Assembly (NCBI GenBank): GCA_037501455.1
Contig: CM074856.1
Location: 94,438,001-94,502,000, forward strand
DNA length: 64,000 bases
Source: Lantana camara
Lineage: Eukaryota; Streptophyta; Magnoliopsida; Lamiales; Verbenaceae
Direction: 5' to 3'
Every line of letters starts with the position of its first letter. Within the stretch, counting starts at the first letter, position 1. Below are positions 22,205-34,815 of the stretch, piece by piece. The position numbers were made by a program, and so were the translations under genes. The notes under the pieces are model-generated. The model was given only the letters and a program-made list of their open reading frames with translations, was not told the DNA's origin and made no database searches.

Positions 22205-23662
22205 TGTGACACCCCGCTCGTTCACACGTATAGGTTTGTACCACATGTGAGTTTATTTTTCGTAATTGTATTTAATTTCATTTTATTTGATGCATTTATC
22301 TTTTATTTCTGATTGTTTCTTATATGAATTATTTGAAATTACATGAAATATGAGATTTAAATGTCAAGAAAATGCTCTAAGTGAAACTACGATGTGAATT
22401 CTTATGAATTATGAATTTATGATATGTGAATTTTATTCCCGAGCATGCTAATTTCGTGAATTATGTGAAATATGTGATTTAAGGATGTAATTGCATGATT
22501 TTAAAATTTGTGGACCTAATTGAAAATTTAGTTTTGGACTAATTTGTAACTTTTTGAAAGTTTTGGACTCATTTGGAAAATGAGTGATTTTAGTACACTT
22601 GTGTACTTTTTATTTTATATCTTGAGTTCTGGCACTCGGATTCGAGTGCCGTCTTCGGCGTTCAACTCCTTTCGACGACCCGGACGCAATGGAAGAAGTT
22701 TTGTAATTTTTCGATGTCATTTCGACCCCCGACGAAGTAAATTTCAGCCACTCATACCCTAAAACAACCCTAGAGCCTATGATTGAGCCTTTAGACCTAA
22801 TCTCTCATTATTTTCCTTGACTTAATCTCACCTAAACCTTCTCTTTCCTCTCTCGTACCTGCTGATCACACTCTAAGTGAAAGAAAAAAGGGGAAAAACG
22901 AAGAAAAGAGAGAGAGAAGAGGAAAGCACCATTTTCTTGCCTTGTGAGCACAACCTTCGTTCCTCTTGCTCCATCTTCAAGTCCAAGGTGAGAATCTTCA
23001 TCTCCATTCTCTTATGATCTTATTTCTCTACTTGAATCATGCTTTATGTTAGAGAATCATGAAATATGGATTATGTGTTGAATAGTTAGGGCTTTATGAG
23101 AACTTGAAGAACATGCCTCTTTGAACTCCTTTTCTTGCCGGCTGCTATATGTGAACGTTTAGGGGCTATTTTTTTGGTATTTCGTGCATGAATTTGCATG
23201 GTTTCTGTTGTATTTTGACGTCTTGCCTTGCTGTTGTATGTGCTGCAGGAAAACAGGGGTTTAGTTCCAGGTTTATGAATGAAAAATGAGTTTAAATGCA
23301 TGTCATAGCTGATCCTTTTTCCCAGCCGGTTTAATACATGTTTTGTGGCTGTTTTGCATGGAATTTGAGCATGATTTTACGACCATAGCTGTTGTTATTG
23401 CTTCCATTACGTTGCTGCTACTGTTACATGTTGAAACAGGGGATTTTTTGCATAAAACCGAGCTGCTATCATAGCTTCATTGTTCCTGTGTTGTTGCTAT
23501 AATTTGGTGACTGATTTGGGTGTGCTTTTAGCATGAAGTTATGCATGAAATTGTCCTTAAATTGTTGCTTCTTACCTGTACTTTTACTGCTGCGTTGTAC
23601 CCTGTTCCTTTGCCCTGAAACTGAGCTGCTGCTGCTGCTGATCCTTTCGCTGCTGTGACAGC

Positions 23663-23710
23663 TCTCCCCGGTCGGGGAGAATTTGCAAAGAAAAGTACCC
23701 GATCGGGGGA
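23663..23710. repeat. TCTCCCCG palindromes in LTR B
   Basis: TCTCCCCG-GT-CGGGGAGA (23663-23680), then a second, imperfect palindrome with arms AAAAGT..CCCG around AT (to about 23710). The 3' LTR copies (44418-44470) have GC and GT as central dinucleotides, while the first palindrome's arms are unchanged. Confidence 0.85.
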
Positions 23711-24046
23711 CTTTTATGCAGAGGCTACGGTGCTGCTTTAATTCTTATCCCATACTTTTAATTTGCCCCTTTTTGTGAGCTTATGGTAGATGTATATATA
23801 TATTATATGCATGAGGAGGTGTACGTGAGTGTGATTGTTTTCTATAAATTGAATGCCTTATATGTATGTAAATTATAATATGTGTGTAACACGTATGAAT
23901 GTGTGGTTGTGTTTGCATGCATCAATAAATGTAAGGTAATTGTGCATAGATTTTTAATTGTGAAATTGCATGCATGTGTGTTACGTACGTGTGTGTCTGG
24001 TTGTTTATGTAATGAATGGTTGTGCATGGGGTTGTGAGTGCGTGCA

Positions 24047-24054
<8 letters not shown>

Positions 24055-24105
<51 letters not shown>
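24055..24105. repeat. (TA)n microsatellite in LTR B
   Basis: About 51 bp of TA. The partner at 44813-44848 is about 36 bp and lacks an adjoining AT-rich stretch, so the two LTRs of one element have drifted here. Confidence 0.95.
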
Positions 24106-24108
<3 letters not shown>

Positions 24109-24510
24109 GTTATGTTATATGTTTTATATTAAATGTAATATATATTATATATTATGATTTTAATTATGGAATTGGTTTTATTAAGTTTATATATGTTATG
24201 ACCTTGATTAATTCAATCTCGCGTGCATGATTTTCGTATTTTATTTCATGCTCTTTAAATGCCTTCTCTTTAATTGTTTATGTAGCACCCCTAGCGGTGG
24301 GGCACCACACCCCCGCACTGTGACCCGACGAGTGTACGAAATGGAGAGTCCGCACCTGTACCAAGCCATAGCGAACGGGTGACATACTAAAAATCCAACT
24401 TAAGCTAGGCGGTACCTAAACCCTGTACAAGTAAAATATATAAAAACCGGAATGCGGAAGCGATGCAAGATATGAACTAACAAAAACTTTAATTAACCAA
24501 CATAAATAAA

Positions 24511-24625
24511 CGGGTTCAACTAATTCCACGAACCTGTCCTAACCTGTCCCGAATTCAAACATACAACAAAGACGGGTTCAACTAATCCATGCCCTGTCCT
24601 AACCTGTCCTGAAAATTCATAAAAT
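24511..24625. repeat. 62-bp imperfect tandem duplication in LTR D
   Basis: Two copies starting CGGGTTCAACTAAT at 24511 and 24573, each ending in a CCTGTCCTAACCTGTCC-like stretch. LTR F has a comparable 55-bp duplication at the homologous place (47801 and 47856). Confidence 0.8.
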
Positions 24626-25532
24626 CAAAGCATAAAGATAATCCTGTACAGAACATACTATATACATAATTTCGAACAAAGTACTTAACAAAAATCAAAC
24701 GGACTGACACAGACTCGACAAACCCGACTCAAAGCCGCCTAGCTCAAACCTGCAAGAACTGAAAAGTGGAAAAGAAGGGGGAGGGTCAGTCTCTAGAAGA
24801 CTGAGCGAGCAGGAGCGATAAATATATATAAAAACATGCGCATGCAAGTCATAAATCCCGAGCAAGGTTTTATTTAAAGTTAGTTCCCAAAAGGGCAAGA
24901 GAATAACTCGGCAATGCTCGGACTTTACGACTAATTCATATTAAATTCATTAGGTTCATAAATCATACATAATCAATAAGGCTCGGCGAGTGAGCGTGCA
25001 CAATCTCCAACCAAACTCCGACCGTGTAAGACAAATATCATTAATACATTAAATAGGTGGTCATGCAATATATCATAATACACACAGATCATATATCATA
25101 TCCTAGACATATTCGTTTGGGCAATCCGTGTCCCGACCTTCCCGCACAGTGCCTATCAATCATAACATAATCATATTCATAAAATAAGTTCCAACCTTCT
25201 TCCTCCGGCGGTGGACGGGCGAGCAAGACCCGACCACCTCATACATAATGGCTAGAGGGGTTCATGAGTCCCCAAAAGCCCGACTAGCGTTTTCTCGTCA
25301 AAACTCCTGACGAGATCCGTTTCGACGTAAAACATAGTGGAACTAGCACCTGGGATCACCGTCGGCCCATGCCTCCCCGGATAGCCACATGTACTAAGTC
25401 CCTGGGCCCGTGAACATATCATACATGCAATCTCGCCAAAACATTTCAGTTCATAAGAAACATAACATATTTCATAATTTATTAGAAAAGGGTTTACTCG
25501 ATCAAAGTTACTCGATGACTCTATTTTAAAAT

Positions 25533-25536
<4 letters not shown>

Positions 25537-25585
<49 letters not shown>
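25537..25585. repeat. (AT)n microsatellite in LTR D
   Basis: About 49 bp of AT next to a TTTTGGCCAAAG block. It lies at the same structural place as the AT runs in A2 and C. Confidence 0.95.
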
Positions 25586-25589
<4 letters not shown>

Positions 25590-26576
25590 TTTGGCCAAAG
25601 CTTTTCACATAAGGTTGTAGGGTTTATTATGTAACTAGAACGAAAACACCCTCACCTGGTACCAAACGAAGCCAAACCAAAAGCAAATGGTCCACCCCGG
25701 AACCTGCACGACCACAAGTCACCACCCCGGGTGCACCTGTACCAACTGATCACACAAAACACAGTACAAAACTCAGACTCAGACTCAGACAACCATATAA
25801 AGACGCACGGCATATGCTCAAGTACTTAAGAAATGCAATCACATAAGTCAAGTTCATAATCATACTAATTACTTGTAAAATAAAATATCGCATAACTCAT
25901 CATATTCATAAAGTTGATCAAGAGATGTTCTTATGCACAATTAATTTAACTAAACAAAATGGAAAGACAATGCATGTCACATTATTTCATATAAATTTAT
26001 ATATCAAATGACTAATTCATATTCGTACGAATCATATAAGTTTCATACAATTCATATATCGCATAATAGGATTATTCTAAATTAAGTAATTAAATCTAAA
26101 TTACAAAGTTTCAAATTAAATCATATAAATCTTATTCAATTCAGATAGTGCATACCAGGTTCATATAATGCGCATTTACAAAGCAATCAAATCAATTCAC
26201 ATATAACATTTCATAAAATTGCACGTATTTCAAAGCCAACTAAATCATATCATAGCATGCTACAAATTCTATTTAATTAAATCAAACAAATTCATATATC
26301 ACATTTCATACAAATTCACATAATATATGACCAATTAATTCATATAACATGTTACGAGTTCCATATAGATTCACGAAGTCATTTATCAATTTCCAACTAT
26401 ATCATTCAACTATACAAAGTTCATACAATTCATATTTTCTAAAATTACACAAACACCCCTCCTATAAGTGCTATACTAAATCTAATGGCATGAAATGAAA
26501 CTAATATCAACAACAACATGAATTCATACATTCATAATTTATTACATGTTTTCAAATGCCATACAATGCATATTCA

Positions 26577-26774
26577 TTAATTATCAAGCATACAAGAACA
26601 AATTACATTTTAAAACAATTAACAATTAATACAATTTCGGCATAACGGGGTTCAATATACAATTCAAAGCATCAATTAATTATCAAGCATACAAGAACAA
26701 ATTACATTTTAAAACAATTAACAATTAATACAATTTCGGCATAACGGGGTTCAATATACAATTCAAAGCATCAA
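26577..26774. repeat. 99-bp tandem duplication in LTR D
   Basis: Two adjacent copies with a period of 99 bp (the TTATCAAGCA anchor at 26581 and 26680) look identical by eye. Such a young duplication is confined to this LTR; F does not show it. Confidence 0.9.
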
Positions 26775-27649
26775 TCCATATCCTATTCATTTAATACATG
26801 ATTTCATATACATTGGAATACATTTCGATCGACAATTCTAAGTATATGACAATTAATTTGCAATTAGAACAATTAATCAAATAAATCTCAAATACACAAA
26901 TAAATTCGTAGAAAATAAACCGAGTGTCCGATTAACGAACGGAAAGCGGCAACGGACTCCCCATAACGAGACGGACATTCTGTTCGAAGCCCGTCAGATC
27001 GCCGCCACCGGAGCCGCCGAAACAGTGGCGGGCCGCCGCTCGGCCGCCGCCGGAGCGTACCGGAAAATTCCTAAAAAATCACCCGTGCAAGGATTCGTCG
27101 TGCTCAATCCAATTCCTCGATCAATTTCTGTAAATTCCAAGTCCATTGTCTCCAATTTCAGTTTGAGCAATACGAAGCCCTAAAATCTTCAAACTTCAAT
27201 TACTTTCAAACCGATGAACCAAAATGAGATCCGAAAGAGGCATCGGCTTACCCATGACGAGCTTTATGAAAGCCCTAAGCTCTCTTGCCGGAAAAATCCC
27301 CGGAGGTGGCCTCCACCATTGAACCGCCTCTGCGCCACCGCCATACCGCCACCTACGCCGCGAATTGAGCCAAACCGAGGCCGGAATCCTCTTCAGGAGG
27401 TCGGAAAACATGGGAAACCGTCCTTGTTCGTCGGAAAAGATCACCAGAGGGCGGTGATTGGCGGTGCTACAGTAGCTTGCGCCACCGCCGCCAACTTCTG
27501 CCGGCGCGTGCGTCATCCCCGCGGCCGCAATGGCCGCGCCACCAATGCCCCGAGCTGCGCCGGGATGTCCTCATTCAAGCCCTGAGGCGCGTGCTTCAAG
27601 AAAGTCGCCGGAAACCGCCTCAAATTGCCGTCGAAAACAAGGTCTTCCG

Positions 27650-30600
27650 TGTAGCACCCTGCACGTGAGGCACCACATCCCCCGCACTACGGCTCAACAC
27701 GAGTAACGAAACAGTAAATCCGCACCCGTATCAAACCATAGCGAACGGGAGACAAACATAAAAACCTTCCTAAGCCAGGCGGAGCTAGACCCTGCAATGA
27801 TTACCAATCCACAAAATATAATGCAGCAAAGCCAAAGTTCAATCATACCAACCATAAGTAGAATTTGGGCTCTTCAGGCCTCTTTTTAAAACATAGCAAA
27901 ACCCAGTAAAGTCAATTCAATAACAATTACATAAATATTCAAGTTCGGAACTACAGAATCGAATCAAACATAAATCCAATACATGAATGAGTGCAGGGAC
28001 TCTCCTAACCTAACTCGACCAACTTAAAGACTCCAACACCTCCGCCTAGCCCGAAACTCCAAAGGTCAAACCTGCACACTAAAAGAATGGGGAGGGAAAG
28101 GGGTCAGTCTCTAGAAGACTGAGTGAGCAGGAGCGATAAATATATATATAAAACATGCACATGCAAGTCATAAATTCCGAACAAGGTTTTATTTGGAATT
28201 AGTTCCCAAAAAGGGCAAGAAAATAGGTAAACAATGCTCGACTTTTACGACTAATTCATATTAAATTCATTACTCTCATAAATCATACATAAATATAAGG
28301 CTCGGCGAGTGAGCGTGCACAATCTCCAACCAAACTCCGACCGTGTACGACAAATATCATTAGTATGTTGATTAGGTGTTCATGCGATATATCATAATAC
28401 ATGCAGACCATATATCATAAATCATAATCGTTTGGGCAATCCGTGTCCCGGCCTTCCCGCACGGTGCATAATCATAACATAACATATATAAGAAAAGGCG
28501 TAAATCATAACCAACCTTCTTCCTCCGGGTGGTGGACGGGTTAGCAAGACCCGACCACCTCAGACATAGGCCAATGGGGTTTCATGACTCCCCCAAAGGC
28601 ACTCAGCTCCCATTCCCCGCTAAATCTCCTAGCGAGGGCCGGTATCACCGTAGTTTGGTTGGGACTAGTATATGGGATCCCCGTCAGCCCTTGCTTCCTC
28701 GGTTAGCCACATATACCAAGTCCCGGGGCCCGAGAAATCAGAAATCCTAAATGTGTCTCGCCAAACATATCAATTCATACATATGATACATACTATAAGA
28801 AATCATACCTTACCGTGTAATTCGGCATATGCTATATACGTACCTCTCCGTGTCATCCTAATCCGTAGCTAGCATGAAGACACACGGTTTGGAGCATAGC
28901 CTCAATAAAAAACCATTTTTAAGCTTATATACGCTCATACGTATAATTCAGAAGAATTTACTCGATAACTTCATTTGAAAACCATATATATATAAAATCA
29001 TAAGGTTTTGGCCAAAGCTTTTCACATAAGGGTTGTAGGGTTTGTTACATAGCTAAAACGAAAACCACCCTCACCTGAACCGTGATGAAACAAGGATCGA
29101 GCACCAAGTGCCTGAACGATCAAAAGCTCTCCACCCTGGAGATAAACTGTACAAAAGACCACAAGACGTGTTCGTGAGACTCAAGACTCTAAATGAACCA
29201 TATATGACGCACGGCAATGCTCAAGCATGATATGAAGGCATAAGGATCATATTAAGTCATGAAATGTTCATGTGCATTATTAAGTCATTTAACTATATAT
29301 CCAAGTCATTCACTCATTCATTCATTATCATTCAATTCATATTCCCAATCAATTTATTTCAAGAACTCAAATAGGAGCATAGAACATGTTCAAGCTCTTC
29401 CATAATGCTACCACATACCTCATATTACATAACATAGCATATATCCAAGGTTTGACAACAAGAAGAAGTCTTATGATATAGAAAATAAGTGATGCGATTC
29501 ATAAGCGACATATAAACACACATAAACGGTATTAAATAAAAGCATGCCTGTAGCACATCCAAATGCCATGAAATTAAACCACAATACTCCTAACACATAG
29601 TAAAACAAGTTCTTAGTTCAACACAAAAGGAGATAAAGCCATTCAAGAGGTGAAACAAATCAAAAACCGAAAAGGAAGCAACACGGACTGCGCAGGGGAA
29701 GGGACACGGGGGTGTCACCTCCCTTAGCCAAACTGAGCCACGACCGTGGCTCAGTACAGAGTTGCCCAGAAGGTGTGACACGCCCGTGTCTCACTCTTAT
29801 GAGTAAATGAGACACGGGGGTGTCACGGTACAGAACTTATCCACACACAAAGTTTTTCCGGCAAAACTGATCTCATACCAAATCAATCCAAAAACATACC
29901 AAATGAACTCCAAATGCTCTGAAACTTAATATACAACATGTTTAGCATGTTATGAACATTTTTCATTTAGAGTGCAAAGGCTAAATCACACATTAAGGTC
30001 ATCGAATCCAAGCAACAAAACTGTGTCGCCAAAATCGCACATAAGAGCTCAATTGTTTAGTCATGCCTTGATCAAGTACTTAGGGTTTGAATTTGGATCT
30101 GAAACTTTGGAGGAAGCATGCTAACATACTAAACAACTAATATACATCATATATATGCAAAATGGTACAATTTAAAGCACATTAGGATGACCAACAACTT
30201 ACCAAACACAACAGCAACAATTCTGTCAAAGATCATGCATAAGAACAGGCCATGTACTTCGGTTTTGAGGCTTCAAATGGATCCAAATACTTAAAACATG
30301 AATGCTAACATATATAACAATGATTGTACATCAACTCCATGCAATTTCACACGAAATGGAGACCATTTGATCATGCAACAACACAAAATTTCATACAGCA
30401 GTTCGAAAAACAGGGGAATCAATTTGATCATCAAGTTTGGAGCTCCATATCTCATAATTTCATAAAAGGGTCAAGAGATAAAATCCTCCTAATATCAAAT
30501 AATATCATTTGGGAAAGAAATGGGTCAAGAAACAAGTTCATATGATCATGTATAAGCAAGAAAATCAGTCACACAAACAACTAGGTCACAAGAACAAAAA

Positions 30601-31647
30601 TCCCTAAAAGTTCATACCAAACTCATCATTCAAACCCTAATCAAATCTGATCCAAAACATGATTTAAGTAGATGAAATCAAGTATAATAGAGTAGAGAAG
30701 ACATAAATATTCATACCTTAAAGATTTGGTGAAGGAGGGAAGAGATTTGAGCTCAAAATCACAAAGGGCCAAGGGTTTTCTTCCTTTCTTCTCTTCTCCT
30801 CTCTCTCGTTCAGCTCCAGCTGCAAGAGGAGATATTTTGGCTCGGTTTTTCAGAGGTAAAGGGGTAGGGGAAGGCTTAACCCATGGTACAAAAGTCATGG
30901 TTAAGGTATGGTTGGGTTAGGTTAAGTAAAAAGGGTCCCACCATGAAGACTAGTCAACATAAGGAGCTCTTCTTGCACGAGTTGTCCGTTACGGTTGGAT
31001 TTCGGAGGTCTTAATGATTTCAAAAAGGTATGAGGCTTGTTCCATTGTCTCCGAATCGTCGATACGAAGGCAACGGAGATGTCGGAATTCGAATCCGAAT
31101 TCCCGAGCTCAAGATATCACGCGCGGAACCAAGGGTGCGCTAATCGCTCGTTAGCCCCCGACTTGGTTCCAAAAATCAAATTAAATCCGTTAACACGTCA
31201 AATGAACCCGAAAACGTAAACCGAGCATATAGACATGTTTGCAACACACATATTTACGACATACTAAATTTCCAAACCAAATCGATATCATTACATATAT
31301 GAACGAAGCACTAATAGAACACTCATGCGCATGAACGAATTCATATTGTTATAAATGAATTACTAAAACTTAAATTCCATTAGTAATTAAATTAAAAACA
31401 ACTAATAACATGTTGAAATTAATTAACGAAATTACCGAAATAGTTAAGGTAACACAAAACCTTAATTAAGAAGTTAAACACTAAATATCAAAGTAAAATA
31501 AAATGAATTAATTAGAATAACCATAGTCTATAGTTTAAATCAAATATAAACACTTATAAACAATTAATCATATAATTAAATAATTAATTTGCGCAACTTA
31601 TAAACAAATACGTCACATTATTATAACCGAAAAACTGGGGCGTTACA
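27650..31647 (-). mobile_element. Element C, 3' LTR (3998 bp, minus orientation)
   Basis: Plus-strand start TGTAGCACCCTGCACG, end GGGGCGTTACA. It is nearly identical to 34824-38821 and the same length. Reading minus, the donor TAAG|GTATGA has GT at 30716-30715, palindromes lie at 29700-29830, a TTTGGCCAAA block at about 29007-29016, a CAGTCT-CTAGA-AGACTG hairpin at 28105-28121, and the acceptor GTGCAG|GTT has AG at 28073-28072. The predicted intron is about 2.65 kb. Confidence 0.94.
29700..29830. repeat. Palindrome cluster in LTR C
   Basis: The best member has eleven-base perfect arms ACTGAGCCACG around AC (29732-29755). Others are GACACG-CC-CGTGTC (29777-29790) and two GACAC-GGGG-GTGTC forms (about 29702-29719 and 29809-29827). 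The partner LTR has the same cluster at about 36874-37003. There, one substitution in the third palindrome turns a central CGCCCG into CGCTCG. Confidence 0.88.
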
Positions 31648-31665
31648 ATCTCTCCCCCTTAAAAA

Positions 31666-31683
31666 GAATCCGTCCTCGGATTC
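31666..31683 (-). promoter_or_regulatory. PPT-adjacent hairpin, element C
   Basis: On the minus strand this reads GAATCC-GAGGAC-GGATTC. The loop GAGGAC is the same as in A2 and B, but the stem is different and still pairs. The purine tract AAGGGGGAGAGA follows toward 31648. Confidence 0.85.
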
Positions 31684-31707
31684 AAAGTACGCTTGAAAAC
31701 AACCAAT

Positions 31708-31901
31708 GAGAGATTCCCCGTCTCTCACAAGCAACAAGGAGAGAGCCCCGTCTCTCAAACAGCAATGAGAGAACCCCGTCTCTCGCAAGTAAAGAGAGTA
31801 CCCCGTCTCTCAAACAAAATAAGAGAATCCCCGTCTCTTATAAACAAGAGAGCACCCCATCTCTCAACCGAAAATAAACAAGGGAGTCTCCAATACTCCC
31901 A
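31708..31901 (-). repeat. CGGGG-loop hairpin array, element C
   Basis: Seven units, best read on the minus strand: six variants of GAGAGACGGGG..TCTCTC, one of which has AAGAGA arms matched by TCTCTT, and a seventh with GGGAGT/ACTCCC arms but a changed loop. Units are separated by 8-20 bp of A-rich spacer. Confidence 0.88.
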
Positions 31902-34803
31902 GGCAACTCACGCAAAACCAAAATTAAAATCACGGAAATCACCCAAAGCAAGTAAGAACCGTCGCCCACAATGATATTCAATTACTCCAAGTAATTTAAC
32001 ACATTACAGATCAAAGCACCTAACATAAAAATTATAAAAGTTAAATTTGCATGGATGCATGTATCATGAATGCTATAAGTACCGTTCACCGTAGTTGCAA
32101 AAATTCAAATTTGTGAGTTGTCGTTATCCAAGGTATGATCTGTCCTCAATGTAACTCAGTGCCCAACTTGTCTTGAACCTCTTCAAGGTTCCCCGATGAA
32201 ACGATGGATAAATTTCTTAAGGATTATATCCTTAAATCCTTTCTAACTTGTGCTGCTACCCAACTTCTTCAATCCTTATCCAAATCGGGGCTTAACATAT
32301 CCCCGAGGATCACCACTCTGAGCAAACTTGATGATTCGATCCCAACCTTACGATTTATTCTTATAGTCTCTCTCAACACAAGTCTTTTCCCACCTTCCGT
32401 TCCAATTGTCCATTCATTCTCTTTTGACCCCCTCAATGTTATATTCAATAACTGGTCCCATATTTCCTTAACCGAAGACAGAAGGTTCTTGATGATTCAT
32501 GAAGCTTGAAGTATCCTTCCAATTATCATCCTTTTCTATTTGGTTCCTTATTAGGTTTCCTTCTAGACCACCGTTGATATAACCGATAACTTAATAAAAT
32601 TATCCCGGACCCCTTCAAACTTTATTGAATAAATCTTGATCGACACCGTCCCCTCATATAATAGCTTGATTCGGTTTTCCCCCTTGTTAATTATAACTTA
32701 GAAGTCCATAGGAACTCTCTTATGATTCCATCACCTCCAGATTAGAATTCCATACGTAGCTTCTCTCTTAATAGCTTAACCATAACCGCCATCTTATTCA
32801 TTCCTAATCAACACCCTTAGGACTTCCAGATTCTCCTTAATTTGCATTCCCGTCATTACTCCTAACATATTCATTCGAGCACCACTCCCATCCTCCAATT
32901 CACCTCTCGGTCGTGCTCTCCCCCTTAAAATTTTTGCTCTTACATATCAACCTCCATGAACCCTTCTTTCATTGAAATTTTTGATGAGCCACTTCTATTT
33001 CTTTAATTCACTCCTAAGGTTCAATTCAAACCTTTCAATAATTACTTCCTTCTAATCCCCAACTCTTCTCTTTCTTTCTCTTCTTGAAATCTAGACCAAT
33101 TTAATCCCCTCTTGTATTTCCATTCTTCAACTAAAGGTAATCCTTTCAAGGGTCAAAAAGGACTTACATTATTTCCTACTCAAAGCTCCCTTATTTGAAA
33201 GTTTCAGTTGAATTCGTTACTTCGCCTCTGAGATTAAGGTTTCTCCAAAACTCTTCAACTTAGTTTCTTCGGTGTAGATTGTGCTAGCTAAGCTATATGC
33301 CCGGAACTCCAAAATATAACCCAACTATTCTTCTCATCTTGATTCGAGTAAGCCTTGATTAATGAATAGCTTGATGAACAAGGTGGAGTCATTCCCTATC
33401 AATTAAACACTAAGCCATGCATGTTGGATTAACATGCCAATGCACTTAGTAAACAGTCAAAGATGCAACAATGCAACACGTTGAAGGAATTATATTAATT
33501 TAAACATAAACGTACATATAGATACAGACAGCAATTAATTTAAATTGATGCATGATGCTTATGCCATGAATATGCAGAACCTGTCACCAAGGTGGTAAGC
33601 TTTTAGCTTGATGACGTGTTCCTCATTCCCATGATTGTAACTTTCTTTGAAGACATCAATAATTCCTTAGCTTTCCATGGTCTTCGAATCTCCCTAATCT
33701 TCTTCATCCATTCGTATATCCCATGGCCCGAACGTACAATTCTTGAACTCAAGATCTTATTTGTCAATGGAGTTTACCCCTCAACGTACTTCCAAGCATC
33801 AACCTCCAAAGGTCGTCCAAATCTTCATCTTGATGTCCCCTCCGGTTAAAGTTCCTTTAGCTTATCCTTTGTTTCCGATCTACACGCATAATTCACCCAT
33901 AATAACGCTTTCCATTCTTGCTTTGCTTCTTGATGTCTCCATGTTCCAAGGTTCCAAGAAGATGATGTAATTTGTAATCCTCGATGCTTATAAGTCCCTT
34001 TTGCCTTGCGTCCATTCATTGTCCCACACTTATATTCGCATCAAGTGAGCTTCCATATTTCACCTCATAATGAGCCTTGTGATTAACGGCTCCCTATCCT
34101 TGCATCTGAGTTGAGTCGAATCCCTTTTTAACACATCATGTATCCGACTCCTTGAAGCTTCCCAATTTGGCCTTCCAATCACTCAACCATTCCAAACTCG
34201 GAGCTCCAAAGGTGAACCTTGGGGGCATTTACTCTTGTATTAGATGTCTCCAAAATCGAGGTGGTGAAGAGTTCCACACCCCTCTCGTTGTCTCACACAT
34301 CCCTTAAGTCGGAACTTGAGTCTTTGCAATTCTTGTATGTTAAGAACCTTCAAGGTTTGTAGGTAGGGCAAGATTGATGAACCTTCCCGTGATCCAAGCT
34401 TCCTCCCATTGATACGAGGCATGATAGATGGTTTCATTGTACACGCCACGGAATTTGAACACTCGGCATTCAAATTACCTTGTCAATTGTAGTTGGTGTG
34501 AATGGTAGCTTTGTTCGTATGATAGTAACCTATATAAGAAAGATCAACTCAAATATGGATGCATGAAGATTAGCGTATGCTTATGACACGTAGTTAAATG
34601 AATCAAGGCACATAGAATGCAAATTGTAACACTTAAAGCAACTAAATGAAAGCGTAGATTGTAGACATATATTAAGCAATTTCCAACAGTTAGTGTCAAA
34701 TATCCATGCCAAAACGATGCAATGTACACATTAACAAGTTGTTCCTATGCCGTGCGACCTAACTGACTCAAACCCGACTCAAGAACACCGGTTTTGCAAC
34801 CGG

Positions 34804-34815
34804 GCTCTGATACCA
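34804..34815 (-). promoter_or_regulatory. Primer-binding site, initiator-Met tRNA (C)
   Basis: Minus-strand TGGTATCAGAGC, eight bases from the LTR edge at 34824. Confidence 0.93.

Larger units (their letters stand above)
22205..24280 (+). mobile_element. Element B, 5' LTR, left part
   Basis: It begins TGTGACACCCCGCTCG, preceded by ATTTG (22200-22204). It matches the first part of the intact 3' LTR (42964 onward). It is cut at 24280 by solo LTR D, with GTTTA duplicated at 24276-24280 and 39521-39525. It holds a donor AAG|GTGAGA (GT at 22988), a TCTCCCCG palindrome (23663-23680) and a TA microsatellite (24055-24105). Confidence 0.93.
24281..27649 (-). mobile_element. Solo LTR D, left (3') part
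   Basis: The minus-strand LTR ends here as plus-strand TGTAGCACCCC. A GTTTA duplication flanks D on both sides. Reading minus, the predicted acceptor AG is at 24751-24750, a CAGTCT-CTAGA-AGACTG hairpin lies at 24786-24802, and the donor CATGG|GTAAG has GT at 27251-27250. It is broken at 27649 by element C. The part near 26940-27640 is GC-rich and made of CCG-type trinucleotides. Confidence 0.9.

Noticed and set aside
24055..24105. Tyrosine/isoleucine-rich frames over TA runs as membrane peptides
   Set aside because: They are translations of a dinucleotide microsatellite.
27196..27668. GC-rich open frames as a host gene
   Set aside because: They lie wholly inside LTR D, have CCG-repeat composition, and the homologous frames in F are not well conserved.
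28529..28750. Open frame identical at 28529-28750 and 35703-35924 (and several other identical pairs 7174 bp apart)
   Set aside because: These are the two LTRs of element C. The identity reflects LTR duplication, the frames are short, and none resembles a protein family.
31708..31901. CRISPR-like array of short repeats
   Set aside because: Units are hairpins with variable short spacers inside an LTR element in a plant genome, with no cas genes.
31693..31974. A 93-codon frame with repeated arginine/serine/proline words
   Set aside because: It reads through the hairpin array; the peptide repeat is a by-product of the nucleotide repeat.
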